This document shows, one piece after another, positions 26,167 to 33,803 of a stretch of 64,000 bases of DNA. A program made the position numbers and the translations under genes. Location of the stretch: NCBI GenBank assembly GCA_937888905.1, contig CALATA010000010.1:124001-188000 (forward strand). Reading direction: 5' to 3'. Positions within the stretch are counted from its first letter, which is position 1. The number at the start of each line of letters is the position of its first letter. The stretch is from Terrimonas sp937888905 (GTDB lineage: Bacteria; Bacteroidota; Bacteroidia; Chitinophagales; Chitinophagaceae). A model generated the notes under the pieces. The model saw nothing but the letters and a program-made list of their open reading frames with translations, ran no database searches and was not told the DNA's origin.

Positions 26167-26418
26167 CGCCGCCGTAGGTAGAAACCAAGGATGTGGACGA
26201 AAGTGACGCGAAAGAGATTTTACCCATACGGCAGTCTATGAGAGTCTAATCTACCATATCAGCTTTTTTGCTCCCCGGCCGGGATGCAGTGTTCTGTTTC
26301 TTGTTAGCTGATATACCTCCCCAATACTGAAAATAGCCTGAAACGCATTCAGTTTTTCGATCAACATTCGGCCAATCAATACAACAAAAAATAAAGTAAA
26401 CAACAAATTTAACTAGTC
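26167..26418 (+). promoter_or_regulatory. Long structured 5' leader of fusA
   Basis: About 250 nt with no convincing gene separates the promoter from the fusA ATG. ATATCAGCT (26256-26264) pairs with AGCTGATAT (26306-26314), enclosing a T run and a GC-rich CCCCGGCCGGG. A 16-codon frame (26191-26241) begins MWTKVTRKRF and has AAGG just before its ATG. In many bacteria this place is taken by rpsL and rpsG. The leader could carry regulatory RNA; the exact mechanism is not visible. Confidence 0.4.
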
Positions 26419-28563
26419 ATGGCAGACTTGAAATTTCAAAGAAACTTTGGTATTGCCGCGCACATCGATGCCGGTAAGACCACTACCACGGAGCGTATCC
26501 TCCGCTACACAGGTATGATTCACCGTATCGGTGAGGTGCACGACGGTGCAGCTACAACCGACTGGATGGAGCAGGAGAAAGAACGCGGTATCACCATTAC
26601 TTCGGCTGCCGTTAGCTGCCAGTGGAACTTCCCTACTGATAAGGGTAAAGTAACTGGTGACAGCAAGAAATACAACTTCAACATCATCGATACTCCGGGT
26701 CACGTGGACTTTACCGTAGAGGTGGAGCGTTCTATGCGTGTACTCGACGGTCTGATCGCCCTGTTTTCTGCGGTTGACGGTGTAGAACCTCAATCTGAGA
26801 CTGTATGGCGCCAGGCCAACCGTTACGGTGTACCCCGTATCGGCTTTGTAAACAAAATGGACCGTTCCGGTGCCGACTTCCTCAATGTAGTGAAGCAGGT
26901 AAAGGAAATGCTGGGTTCCAAAGCAGTACCTCTGCAGCTGCCAATCGGCGCTGAAGACAACTTCCAGGGTGTGGTTGACCTGATCAAAATGAAAGGGATC
27001 ATCTGGCACATGGAAACAGAAGGTATGACTTATGACGAGATCGACATTCCTGCCGACATGCAAGCTGAAGCAGAAGAATGGAGAGCCAGCCTCGTAGAAG
27101 CCGTAGCTGAATACGACGACACCCTGATGGAGAAATTCTTCGAAGATCCCAACAGCATCAGCGAAGACGAGATCCATGAAGCGATCCGTAAAGCGACGAT
27201 CGACCTGTCTATCGTTCCGATGATGTGCGGTTCTTCCTTTAAGAACAAAGGTGTACAAACTGCACTGGATGCGGTTTGCCGTTACCTGCCTTCACCGGTG
27301 GATATTCCTGATACCGTTGGTACGCATCCTGACAGTGGTGAAGAAATCACCCGTAAGGCTGACCCGAAAGAGCCGTTTGCGGCCCTCGCGTTCAAGATCA
27401 TGACCGACCCGTTTGTAGGTCGTCTGGCCTTCTTCCGCGCCTATTCCGGTCACCTGGATGCAGGTTCTTATGTACTGAACGTACGTAGTGGTAAGAAAGA
27501 GCGTATCAGCCGTATCATGAAAATGTTTGCAAACAAACAGAACCCGATCGACTTCATCGAAGCTGGTGATATCGGAGCGGCTGTTGGTTTCAAAGAAATC
27601 AAAACCGGTGATACCCTTTGCGACGAAAACCATCCGATCGTACTGGAAAATATGTTCATCCCCGAGCCCGTAATCGCTATCGCGGTTGAACCGAAAACCC
27701 AGGCCGACGTTGATAAAATGGGTATGGCTATCGCTAAACTGGTAGAAGAAGACCCTACACTGCGTGTAAATACAGATGAAGATACCGGTCAGACCATCCT
27801 GCGTGGTATGGGTGAGCTGCACCTTGAGATCATCATCGACCGTATGCGTCGTGAATTTAAAGTAGAAGTAAACCAGGGTGCTCCCCAGGTTGCCTATAAA
27901 GAAGCCTTCAACACAACCGTTGAACATCGTGAAACGCTGAAAAAGCAAACCGGTGGTCGTGGTAAGTTCGCCGACATCGTGTTCGACCTCGGACCGGTTG
28001 ACGAAGAATGGCAAAAAGAAAACCCTGACAAGAACTTCCAGTTCGTGAACAATATCGTAGGTGGATCGATTCCCCGTGAATTCATCCAGCCTGTACAGAA
28101 AGGTTTCGAATCTGCAATGACCCAGGGTGTATTGGCTAACTATCCTGTTGACAACCTGAAGATCCGTCTGTTCGACGGTAGCTTCCACCAGGTTGACTCT
28201 GATGGTATGTCATTCGAACTTTGCGCCAAGCAAGGTTTCCGTGAAGCTGCACGCAAAGCCAAGCCGGTATTGCTGGAGCCGATCATGAAAGTAGAAGTAA
28301 TCACACCGGCCCAGTACATGGGTGACGTTACGGGTGACTTGAACCGTCGTCGTGGTATGATGGAAGGTATGGACAGCCGTGCAGGTGCAGAAGTGATCAA
28401 AGCAAAAGTACCGCTGAGCGAAATGTTCGGCTACGTAACGCAGCTTCGTTCTCTGTCTTCAGGCCGTGCTTCTTCTACCATGGAGTTCTCTCACTATGCA
28501 CCAGCCCCCAGCAACATTGCTGAAGAGGTAGTAGCGAAAGCGAAAGGTAAAGTGAGCGCTTAA
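26419..28563 (+). CDS. fusA: Translation elongation factor G
   Basis: EF-G is the GTPase that drives translocation of tRNA and mRNA on the ribosome. The 714 residues show the G domain with AHIDAGKTTTTERIL (P loop, near residue 14), ERGITITSAAV (switch I), DTPGHVDF (G3) and NKMDRSGAD (G4), then domain II, and the C-terminal domains III-V ending in a Lys-rich tail. It has a long leader and a strong terminator, so it is transcribed apart from the ribosomal protein cluster that follows, with an outer-membrane protein gene in between. Fusidic-acid contacts cannot be judged here. Confidence 0.97.
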   Translation: MADLKFQRNFGIAAHIDAGKTTTTERILRYTGMIHRIGEVHDGAATTDWMEQEKERGITITSAAVSCQWNFPTDKGKVTGDSKKYNFNIIDTPGHVDFTVEVERSMRVLDGLIALFSAVDGVEPQSETVWRQANRYGVPRIGFVNKMDRSGADFLNVVKQVKEMLGSKAVPLQLPIGAEDNFQGVVDLIKMKGIIWHMETEGMTYDEIDIPADMQAEAEEWRASLVEAVAEYDDTLMEKFFEDPNSISEDEIHEAIRKATIDLSIVPMMCGSSFKNKGVQTALDAVCRYLPSPVDIPDTVGTHPDSGEEITRKADPKEPFAALAFKIMTDPFVGRLAFFRAYSGHLDAGSYVLNVRSGKKERISRIMKMFANKQNPIDFIEAGDIGAAVGFKEIKTGDTLCDENHPIVLENMFIPEPVIAIAVEPKTQADVDKMGMAIAKLVEEDPTLRVNTDEDTGQTILRGMGELHLEIIIDRMRREFKVEVNQGAPQVAYKEAFNTTVEHRETLKKQTGGRGKFADIVFDLGPVDEEWQKENPDKNFQFVNNIVGGSIPREFIQPVQKGFESAMTQGVLANYPVDNLKIRLFDGSFHQVDSDGMSFELCAKQGFREAARKAKPVLLEPIMKVEVITPAQYMGDVTGDLNRRRGMMEGMDSRAGAEVIKAKVPLSEMFGYVTQLRSLSSGRASSTMEFSHYAPAPSNIAEEVVAKAKGKVSA

Positions 28564-28587
28564 TCTGACACTATTCAAATCAGATAG

Positions 28588-28614
28588 GGCCGCCCTCCGG
28601 GGCGGCCTTTTTTA
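28588..28614 (+). terminator. Intrinsic terminator after fusA
   Basis: GGCCGCCC / GGGCGGCC with loop TCCG, an 8-bp GC stem, followed by seven T. It lies 25 nt after the stop codon. Confidence 0.9.
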
Positions 28615-28752
28615 TGCGGATAAATTAATCCTGATCAAGCAAATGAAGGTGATATGGCATCAGGTTTGCTGAAATAGTTCCTGAAAACACACCCGTTTTT
28701 AGGATCATCCTAAGGCCGTCCAGGCTACTTGAAAAACACATTAAAGGTTAAG

Positions 28753-28777
28753 GGCTCATTCTTGAGCCTTTTTTTAT
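28753..28777 (+). terminator. Second intrinsic terminator downstream of fusA
   Basis: GGCTCA / TGAGCC with loop TTCT is followed by nine T. It lies 139 nt after the first terminator, with no gene between them, so it is either a back-up or ends a separate short transcript. Confidence 0.7.
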
Positions 28778-28794
28778 GGTTAAAGGTGTAGGGC

Positions 28795-28955
28795 TGGGGG
28801 TGTAAGGTTAAAACAGCCGTTATAAGTATTAAGTTATAAGTAAACAGCCATGCCCGCAGTGACGCACCATGAAGCGCTTGGGGGCAAGGGCTGTTTATTC
28901 ACGACTGCCCATTGACGATTCACGCAAACTCATTTACAATTGACAATTCACACTT
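28795..28955. repeat. Mosaic repeat: AACAGCC/GGCTGTT arms with TAAGT and ATTGACGATTCAC units
   Basis: GTTATAAGTATTAAGTTATA (about 28819) is followed by AACAGCC at 28845 and GGCTGTT near 28895, then ATTCACGACTGCCCATTGAC and CAATTGACAATTCACAC. The same combination of GGCTGTT followed by ATTGACGATT occurs near 1371 and 42133. Confidence 0.6.
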
Positions 28956-28993
28956 CCCGGCACACTCTTTGGCCTTATCCCAAAAACTCTGTT

Positions 28994-29620
28994 ATGCGCC
29001 TGTTTGTCATCACCTTAACCGCCATTGTCCTTTTCCCCGCCCTGCTCAACGCCCAGCAGAAATTTCATGAAGACACGGAACGGACTTTCCGCTTTGGTGC
29101 CAAAGCGGGCGTAAATATCAATAAGATCGAAGGCCAGGCCTTCAACGAGTCTTTCCGTTATAACTATATGTTGGGAGGTTTTCTGCAGTGGAATTTCAGC
29201 CGCCGCTTCGGTATTCAGCCCGAAATCAACTTTACCCAGACTACCAGCGAGATCACCAGCGATGAAACCGACATCTATGACGATATATTCCTGGGCGGCG
29301 ACCAGAAAAAGGCCAAACTGAACTACTTCAAAATCCCGATCCTGCTGAATATTGATATCGGGCAATCACAGCGGGTGAAACTGCAACTGGGGCCTCAATG
29401 GGGGCAACTGATGAACAGCGAGGTGGACAGCCTGCGCCAGCCGGGCCGCGACATTTTCCGGAAAGGGGAATTTTCTTTGCTCGGCGGTTTGTGGCTTCAA
29501 TTGCCGCTGATCAACATTGGAGCGCGGTACGAAATGGGACTGACCAATCTGAATGATGTAAGCAACCAGGACAAATGGAGAAGCCAGGCATTTCATATTT
29601 TTGCCGGTGTAACCTTCTGA
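28994..29620 (+). CDS. Outer-membrane beta-barrel protein
   Basis: The ATG at 28994 starts a signal peptide (MRLFVITLTAIVLFPALLNA, cleaved near AQQ). The mature 190 or so residues read as an eight-stranded barrel of the porin-family/PorT-like type: FRFGAKAGVNINKIEG, YMLGGFLQWNFSRRFGIQPE, LNYFKIPILLNIDIG, VKLQLGPQWGQLM, GEFSLLGGLWLQLPLINIGA and a last strand AFHIFAGVTF with the aromatic C-terminal residue expected of outer-membrane proteins. Its position between fusA and rpsJ is unusual and splits two translation genes. The function is unknown. Confidence 0.8.
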   Translation: MRLFVITLTAIVLFPALLNAQQKFHEDTERTFRFGAKAGVNINKIEGQAFNESFRYNYMLGGFLQWNFSRRFGIQPEINFTQTTSEITSDETDIYDDIFLGGDQKKAKLNYFKIPILLNIDIGQSQRVKLQLGPQWGQLMNSEVDSLRQPGRDIFRKGEFSLLGGLWLQLPLINIGARYEMGLTNLNDVSNQDKWRSQAFHIFAGVTF

Positions 29621-29748
29621 AAACCGCTAAAAGCGCTGAAAAATGGATAAATAACTGATTGTCAATTAAAAGAGACGAAATACAGCGTTCGGGCAGGAGA
29701 GAGGTGGAAAATAATTGCCTGAAAAAAAGCGAAAAAAACCGTAAAACT

Positions 29749-29779
29749 TTTGGCAATAATCATAAACTCCTTACCTTCG
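29749..29779 (+). promoter_or_regulatory. rpsJ promoter (start of the S10 cluster)
   Basis: TTTG (29749-29752), exactly 19 nt, then TACCTTCG (29772-29779), one mismatch from TAnnTTTG. The predicted start is about 26 nt before the rpsJ ATG. Confidence 0.65.
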
Positions 29780-29809
29780 CACTCCCAAAAGAAAAGCGGG
29801 TTTACACAC

Positions 29810-30115
29810 ATGTCTCAGCGAATCAGAATAAAATTACAGTCTTACGATCACAACCTGGTAGACAAATCAGCGGAAAAGATCGTAAAAACAGTACGCAGCA
29901 CAGGTGCAGTAGTAACAGGACCAATTCCCCTGCCTACCCGTAAGAAGATCTTTACTGTTCTGCGTTCTCCCCACGTGAATAAGAAAAGCCGTGAGCAGTT
30001 CCAGTTGGCTACGCACAAGCGTCTGCTGGACATCTACACTTCTTCTTCACGCACAGTAGATGCGCTGAGCAAGCTGGATCTGCCGAGTGGTGTGGAAGTT
30101 GAAATCAAAGCATAA
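29810..30115 (+). CDS. rpsJ: 30S ribosomal protein S10
   Basis: S10 is a small-subunit head protein and also the NusE antitermination partner. The 101 residues starting MSQRIRIKLQSYDHNLVDKS match the family; an earlier in-frame ATG 20 codons up lies in the promoter and is excluded. VVTGPIPLPTRKKIFTVLRS contains the tip loop that contacts 16S rRNA. It opens the ribosomal cluster behind a strong promoter, but a terminator-like hairpin and a 277-nt gap separate it from rplC. Confidence 0.97.
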   Translation: MSQRIRIKLQSYDHNLVDKSAEKIVKTVRSTGAVVTGPIPLPTRKKIFTVLRSPHVNKKSREQFQLATHKRLLDIYTSSSRTVDALSKLDLPSGVEVEIKA

Positions 30116-30125
30116 CATATCGGAT

Positions 30126-30150
30126 GGGCGCCCTGGCGCCTTTTCGTTTT
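30126..30150 (+). terminator. Terminator or attenuator between rpsJ and rplC
   Basis: GGCGC (30127-30131) pairs with GCGCC (30136-30140), loop CCTG, followed by TTTTCGTTTTT. It lies 11 nt after the rpsJ stop, so the downstream cluster may be attenuated here or have its own start. Confidence 0.6.
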
Positions 30151-30219
30151 TAGTTCTTATACTCGTTAGTTAAATCAATGCCATCTCTCAAATTCGCCTC
30201 GGGCGGACCAAAAGAGCTC

Positions 30220-30392
30220 TGGTTTATTACATAAAAACAAGCCATTCAGGGTTTGTTTACTACCGGTACTTCCGAGGGAGCGAAGTTGCTCACACAAAGG
30301 AAAAGGTTGGTAGCTAAACGGGGATCGATGCCGACGGTAGCACACCGCTCAGGCATGTCCCAATAATCCTGCAGGCGTAAACTTGGAAACAA
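30220..30392 (+). promoter_or_regulatory. Structured leader upstream of rplC
   Basis: Three hairpins stand in a row before the rplC ATG: AACAAGCC/GGTTTGTT (30236-30243 with 30250-30257); CTACC/GGTAG (30260-30264 with 30309-30313) enclosing GAGC/GCTC (30278-30281 with 30288-30291); and ATGCC/GGCAT (30328-30332 with 30352-30356) enclosing CGGT/ACCG. The site matches where ribosomal protein operons carry autoregulatory RNA in other bacteria. The ligand, if any, is unknown. Confidence 0.5.
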
Positions 30393-31010
30393 ATGAAAGG
30401 TATTATTGGGAAGAAAATCGGGATGACAAGCATCTTCGATCCCACTGGAAAACAAACAGCCTGCACGATCATCGAAGCAGGTCCATGTGTTGTAACGCAG
30501 GTGAAGACCAAAGAGTCTGACGGTTACAATGCTCTCCAACTCTCTTTCGGCGAAAAGAAAGAAAAACGTGCTACTAAAGCCGAAAAAAATCACTTCGCAA
30601 AGGCACAGACTGCGCCTAAAAAATTCTCCAAAGAATTCCGCGACTCTTCCCTCGAAAAAAATATTGGTGAAACTGTAACTGTTGACATCTTCGAAGAAGG
30701 TGACAAGGTTGAAGTTGTCGGTACTACCAAAGGAAAAGGTTTCCAGGGTGTTGTTAAGCGCCATGGCTTCTCCGGTGTAGGTGAGCAAAGCCACGGTCAG
30801 CATGACCGTCAGCGTGCTCCAGGTTCTCTCGGTAACTCTTCTGACGCAAGCCGCGTTATGAAGGGTATGCGCATGGCCGGCCGTGATGGCGGTGACCGCG
30901 TAAAACTGAAAGGCCTGAAAGTGGTGAAAATTTTCGCCGACAAAAATTATATCCTGGTTAGCGGTTCTGTACCGGGCCACATCGGTTCAATTGTTTTAAT
31001 CCAGAAGTAA
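30393..31010 (+). CDS. rplC: 50S ribosomal protein L3
   Basis: L3 is an early-assembling large-subunit protein near the peptidyl transferase centre. The 205 residues begin MKGIIGKKIGMTSIFDPTGK and contain the conserved GKGFQGVVKRHGFSG core and SHGQHDRQRAPGSLGNSSDA, the long loop that reaches the active centre. Its GQ region could be methylated by PrmB in species that have it. It begins the block rplC-rplD-rplW-rplB with a structured leader in front and a 32-nt gap to rplD. Confidence 0.97.
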   Translation: MKGIIGKKIGMTSIFDPTGKQTACTIIEAGPCVVTQVKTKESDGYNALQLSFGEKKEKRATKAEKNHFAKAQTAPKKFSKEFRDSSLEKNIGETVTVDIFEEGDKVEVVGTTKGKGFQGVVKRHGFSGVGEQSHGQHDRQRAPGSLGNSSDASRVMKGMRMAGRDGGDRVKLKGLKVVKIFADKNYILVSGSVPGHIGSIVLIQK

Positions 31011-31042
31011 TCAACCTGTGAGGGTTATCAAAAACTAAGAAA

Positions 31043-31675
31043 ATGAAAGTTGAAGTTTTAAATAGCAAAGGAACAAGCACAGGCAGATCGATTGAACTGC
31101 CCGAAGATATCTTCGGCATAGAGCCTAACAATCACGTGATCTACCTGGCTGTGAAACAATACCTGGCTGCTCAGCGTCAGGGTACGCACAAAGTGAAGAC
31201 GCGTGCTGAAGTACAAGGAGCCAGCCGCAAACTGCATCGTCAAAAAGGTACTGGTGGTAGCCGTAAAGGTAACATCCGTAACCCTCTCTATAAAGGTGGT
31301 GGTACCATCTTCGGCCCCAAGCCTCACAGCTACGATTTCAAACTGAACCGTAAAGTGAAGGACCTGGCCAAGATCTCTGCCCTGTCTTATAAAGCAAAAG
31401 AAAATGCAATCGTAGTGGTAGAGGACATCAACCTCGACGCTCCGAAGACAAAATCTGTTGTTGACATCCTGGGTAACCTGAAAGTGGCTGATAAAAAAGC
31501 CCTCTTCATCCTTCCTGAGAACGACAGCAATGTTGAACTGTCTCTCCGCAACGTACCCTCTGTACTGGGTGTACTGCTGAGCGATATCAATACCTACGAC
31601 ATCGTTAACTCCGAGGTACTGGTATTGACAGAAAGTGCGGCTAAAGTATTTGTAGAAGACGAAGCTGCAGCGTAA
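31043..31675 (+). CDS. rplD: 50S ribosomal protein L4
   Basis: L4 lines the exit tunnel of the large subunit; in some bacteria it also represses the S10 operon. The 210 residues include the extended-loop segment ASRKLHRQKGTGGSRKGNIR and GGTIFGPKPHSYDFKLN, typical of the tunnel loop, and C-terminal VLGVLLSDINTYDIVNSEVL. If the leader ahead of rplC is autoregulated, L4 is the first candidate ligand by analogy with Escherichia coli, but this is inference. Confidence 0.97.
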   Translation: MKVEVLNSKGTSTGRSIELPEDIFGIEPNNHVIYLAVKQYLAAQRQGTHKVKTRAEVQGASRKLHRQKGTGGSRKGNIRNPLYKGGGTIFGPKPHSYDFKLNRKVKDLAKISALSYKAKENAIVVVEDINLDAPKTKSVVDILGNLKVADKKALFILPENDSNVELSLRNVPSVLGVLLSDINTYDIVNSEVLVLTESAAKVFVEDEAAA

Positions 31676-31676
31676 G

Positions 31677-31740
31677 TGATTGATTTGATTGATCTTATCA
31701 TCGTCAAATCATCAAATTTTCAAATTTTCAAATTAAAAAG
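31677..31740. repeat. TCAAATT repeat in the rplD-rplW spacer
   Basis: GATTGATTTGATTGAT (left) faces TCAAATCATCAAATTTTCAA and further TCAAATT units (right). This is a copy of the TTTGAAAATTTGAAA class confined here to ribosomal spacers. Confidence 0.6.
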
Positions 31741-31742
31741 GT

Positions 31743-32042
31743 ATGAATCCTTCTGATGTATTGATAAAGCCGATTTTGACTGAAAAGGCTAACGCGCAGC
31801 AAGACAAACTGCGTCGCTACGCCTTCAAAGTGGCTAAGAAAGCGAACAAGCTGGAGATCAAGAAAGCGATCGAAAGCTTCTACGGCGTAACGGTTACGAA
31901 TGTTAACACTGCAGTATCTCCCGCCAAAAGCAAAACCCGCTTTACCAAAGCCGGCTTCATCTCCGGACGTAAGCCTTCTTACAAGAAAGCTTATGTAACC
32001 GTAGCCGAGGGTGAAACGATCGATCTGTACGCAAACATCTGA
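31743..32042 (+). CDS. rplW: 50S ribosomal protein L23
   Basis: L23 sits at the tunnel exit and is a docking point for trigger factor and SRP. The 99 residues hold LIKPILTEKANAQQDKLRRY, the standard start of the family, and KKAIESFYGVTVTNVNTAVS. The last part, GRKPSYKKAYVTVAEGETID, is the expected C-terminal strand. Starts 67 nt after rplD across a TCAAATT repeat. Confidence 0.96.
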   Translation: MNPSDVLIKPILTEKANAQQDKLRRYAFKVAKKANKLEIKKAIESFYGVTVTNVNTAVSPAKSKTRFTKAGFISGRKPSYKKAYVTVAEGETIDLYANI

Positions 32043-32138
32043 TCACCCCCGGGGTAACCAAGGTTACCACCGAAAGGCAACCAACCGCCGCGAAGTGTTG
32101 AAATCAACAAAAGCCTGAAAGGCACAAGAATTTTAAAA

Positions 32139-32978
32139 ATGGCATTAAGGAAATTCAAACCTGTTACCGCTGGTACCCGTTGGAGAATCGGGAACGCGTA
32201 TGCAGAGATCACGTCTGACAAACCTGAAAAGAGCCTGCTGGAACCTAAGAAAAGAACCGGCGGTCGTAACTCTTCCGGTCACCTTTCTATGCGCTACCGT
32301 GGTGGCGGACATAAGAAGAAGTACCGTATCGTTGACTTTAAACGCGACAAGAAAGATATTGCAGCAACTGTTGTATCTATCGAATATGATCCGAACCGTA
32401 CAGCATTCATCGCGCTGCTGAACTATACAGACGGTGAGAAACGCTACATCCTGGCTCCCCAGGGACTCCAGGTAGGTACTACCATCATCAGTGGTGATGC
32501 CGTAGCTCCTGAAGTTGGTAACGCCCTGCAGATGAAAAACATGCCGCTGGGTACCAACGTTCACAACATTGAAATGCAGCCTGGTCAGGGTGGCAAGCTG
32601 GCACGCAGCGCCGGTTCTTCCGCTCAGCTGACCAACAAAGAAGAAAGATACGCCGTGCTGAAAATGCCTTCCGGCGAACTGCGCAAAGTATTGGTTAACT
32701 GTTATGCAACAGTAGGAGTGGTGAGCAACAGCGACCACAGCCTGCAGAGCATGGGTAAAGCCGGCCGTAACCGCTGGAAAGGTATCAAGCCCCGCAACCG
32801 TGGTGTAGCCATGAACCCTGTAGATCACCCGATGGGTGGTGGTGAAGGTAAAGCTTCAGGCGGACAGCCCCGCAGCAGAAATGGTCAATACTCACGCGGT
32901 CTGAAAACACGTACACGTGGTAAGGCCAGCGACAAACTGATCATCCAGCGCAAAAACGGAAGCAAATTGGCGAAGTAA
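32139..32978 (+). CDS. rplB: 50S ribosomal protein L2
   Basis: L2 is needed for subunit association and peptidyl transfer. The 279 residues include GGHKKKYRIVDFKRDK, a central SH3-like domain with NMPLGTNVHNIEMQPGQGGK, and the C-terminal VAMNPVDHPMGGGEGKASGG holding the essential histidine region. A 96-nt gap from rplW contains the palindrome GGTAACCAAGGTTACC. The start MALRKFKPVTAGTRW is conserved. Confidence 0.97.
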   Translation: MALRKFKPVTAGTRWRIGNAYAEITSDKPEKSLLEPKKRTGGRNSSGHLSMRYRGGGHKKKYRIVDFKRDKKDIAATVVSIEYDPNRTAFIALLNYTDGEKRYILAPQGLQVGTTIISGDAVAPEVGNALQMKNMPLGTNVHNIEMQPGQGGKLARSAGSSAQLTNKEERYAVLKMPSGELRKVLVNCYATVGVVSNSDHSLQSMGKAGRNRWKGIKPRNRGVAMNPVDHPMGGGEGKASGGQPRSRNGQYSRGLKTRTRGKASDKLIIQRKNGSKLAK

Positions 32979-33042
32979 GATTTGAAAATCGCTCACCAAA
33001 AGAACATTTTCAAATTATCAAATTATCAAATTAACGAATTAG
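32979..33042. repeat. TCAAATT repeat in the rplB-rpsS spacer
   Basis: GATTTGAAAATCGCTCACC is followed by TTTTCAAATTATCAAATTAT and more. The left arm is short and the right arm has three to four TCAAATT units. Confidence 0.6.
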
Positions 33043-33045
33043 AAT

Positions 33046-33312
33046 ATGGCTCGTTCAATTAAAAAAGGTCCTTACATAGCTACTCACCTCGAGAAGAAGG
33101 TACTGGCTATTAACGAAGGCAAAAACAAAAAAGGCGTGATCAAAACATGGAGCCGCCGCTCTACGATCTCTCCTGATTTTGTAGGCCACACATTTGCCGT
33201 ACACAATGGCAACAAATTCATCCCTGTATACGTAACCGAATTCATGGTTGGTCACAAACTGGGTGAGTTTGCTCCAACACGTTCTTTCAAAGGACACTCT
33301 AAAAAAGACTAA
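33046..33312 (+). CDS. rpsS: 30S ribosomal protein S19
   Basis: S19 is a small-subunit head protein that contacts tRNA and the large subunit through bridge B1a. The 88 residues begin MARSIKKGPYIATHLEKKVL and carry ISPDFVGHTFAVHNGNKFIP and the C-terminal GEFAPTRSFKGHSKKD, the basic tail of the family. It follows rplB with a repeat-filled 67-nt spacer and precedes rplV by 48 nt. Confidence 0.97.
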   Translation: MARSIKKGPYIATHLEKKVLAINEGKNKKGVIKTWSRRSTISPDFVGHTFAVHNGNKFIPVYVTEFMVGHKLGEFAPTRSFKGHSKKD

Positions 33313-33360
33313 TGATCGTTTAACAGTCTGAGGGAAACCACAGACCTTAAATAAGCAACA

Positions 33361-33801
33361 ATGGAAGCAGTAGCTAAATTGAGAAATTATCCCACGTCGC
33401 CCCGCAAAATGCGTTTGCTGGCTGACCTGATACGTGGTCAGAAAGTAGAAAAAGTGCTGGCCGAGTTAGAACATAACCCCAAGCATCCTGCGGTGCCTCT
33501 GCGTAAACTGGTGCTGAGTGCAATCAGCAACTGGAAGCAGAAGAATGAAGGCGGGGATGAAAGCGCGCTGATCGTAAAAACCATCTTCGTTGACGGTGCA
33601 CGTACGCTGAAGCGTATGCGTCCTGCTCCCCAGGGCCGTGGCTATCGCGTTCGTAAGCGCAGCAACCACGTAACTGTGATCGTGGATGTGAAAGGTGGTG
33701 CCACCGCAGCCCCCAAGGGCGAAGAAGTTGCAACTGAAACTGCAGCAGCGGCTCCCAAAAAGACAACAGCAAAAAGAACAAAAAAAACTAACAACGAATA
33801 A
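33361..33801 (+). CDS. rplV: 50S ribosomal protein L22
   Basis: L22 lines the exit tunnel; its hairpin loop is a known macrolide-resistance site. The 146 residues contain YPTSPRKMRLLADLIRGQKV, the expected N-terminal part, and KRMRPAPQGRGYRVRKRSNH, the beta-hairpin loop. A C-terminal extension of about 35 residues (VKGGATAAPKGEEVATETAA then KKTTAKRTKKTNN) is low in complexity and probably disordered; shorter L22 proteins lack it. The next gene starts 2 nt after the stop, so rplV and rpsC are tightly coupled. Confidence 0.95.
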   Translation: MEAVAKLRNYPTSPRKMRLLADLIRGQKVEKVLAELEHNPKHPAVPLRKLVLSAISNWKQKNEGGDESALIVKTIFVDGARTLKRMRPAPQGRGYRVRKRSNHVTVIVDVKGGATAAPKGEEVATETAAAAPKKTTAKRTKKTNNE

Positions 33802-33803
33802 TC

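Noticed and set aside
26191..26241. 16-codon frame in the fusA leader as a leader peptide
   Set aside because: No amino acid pattern or pause motif supports it; listed only as part of the leader.
32045..32062. GGTAACC-AA-GGTTACC palindrome before rplB as a terminator
   Set aside because: No T tract and only a two-base centre; more like a palindrome than a hairpin.
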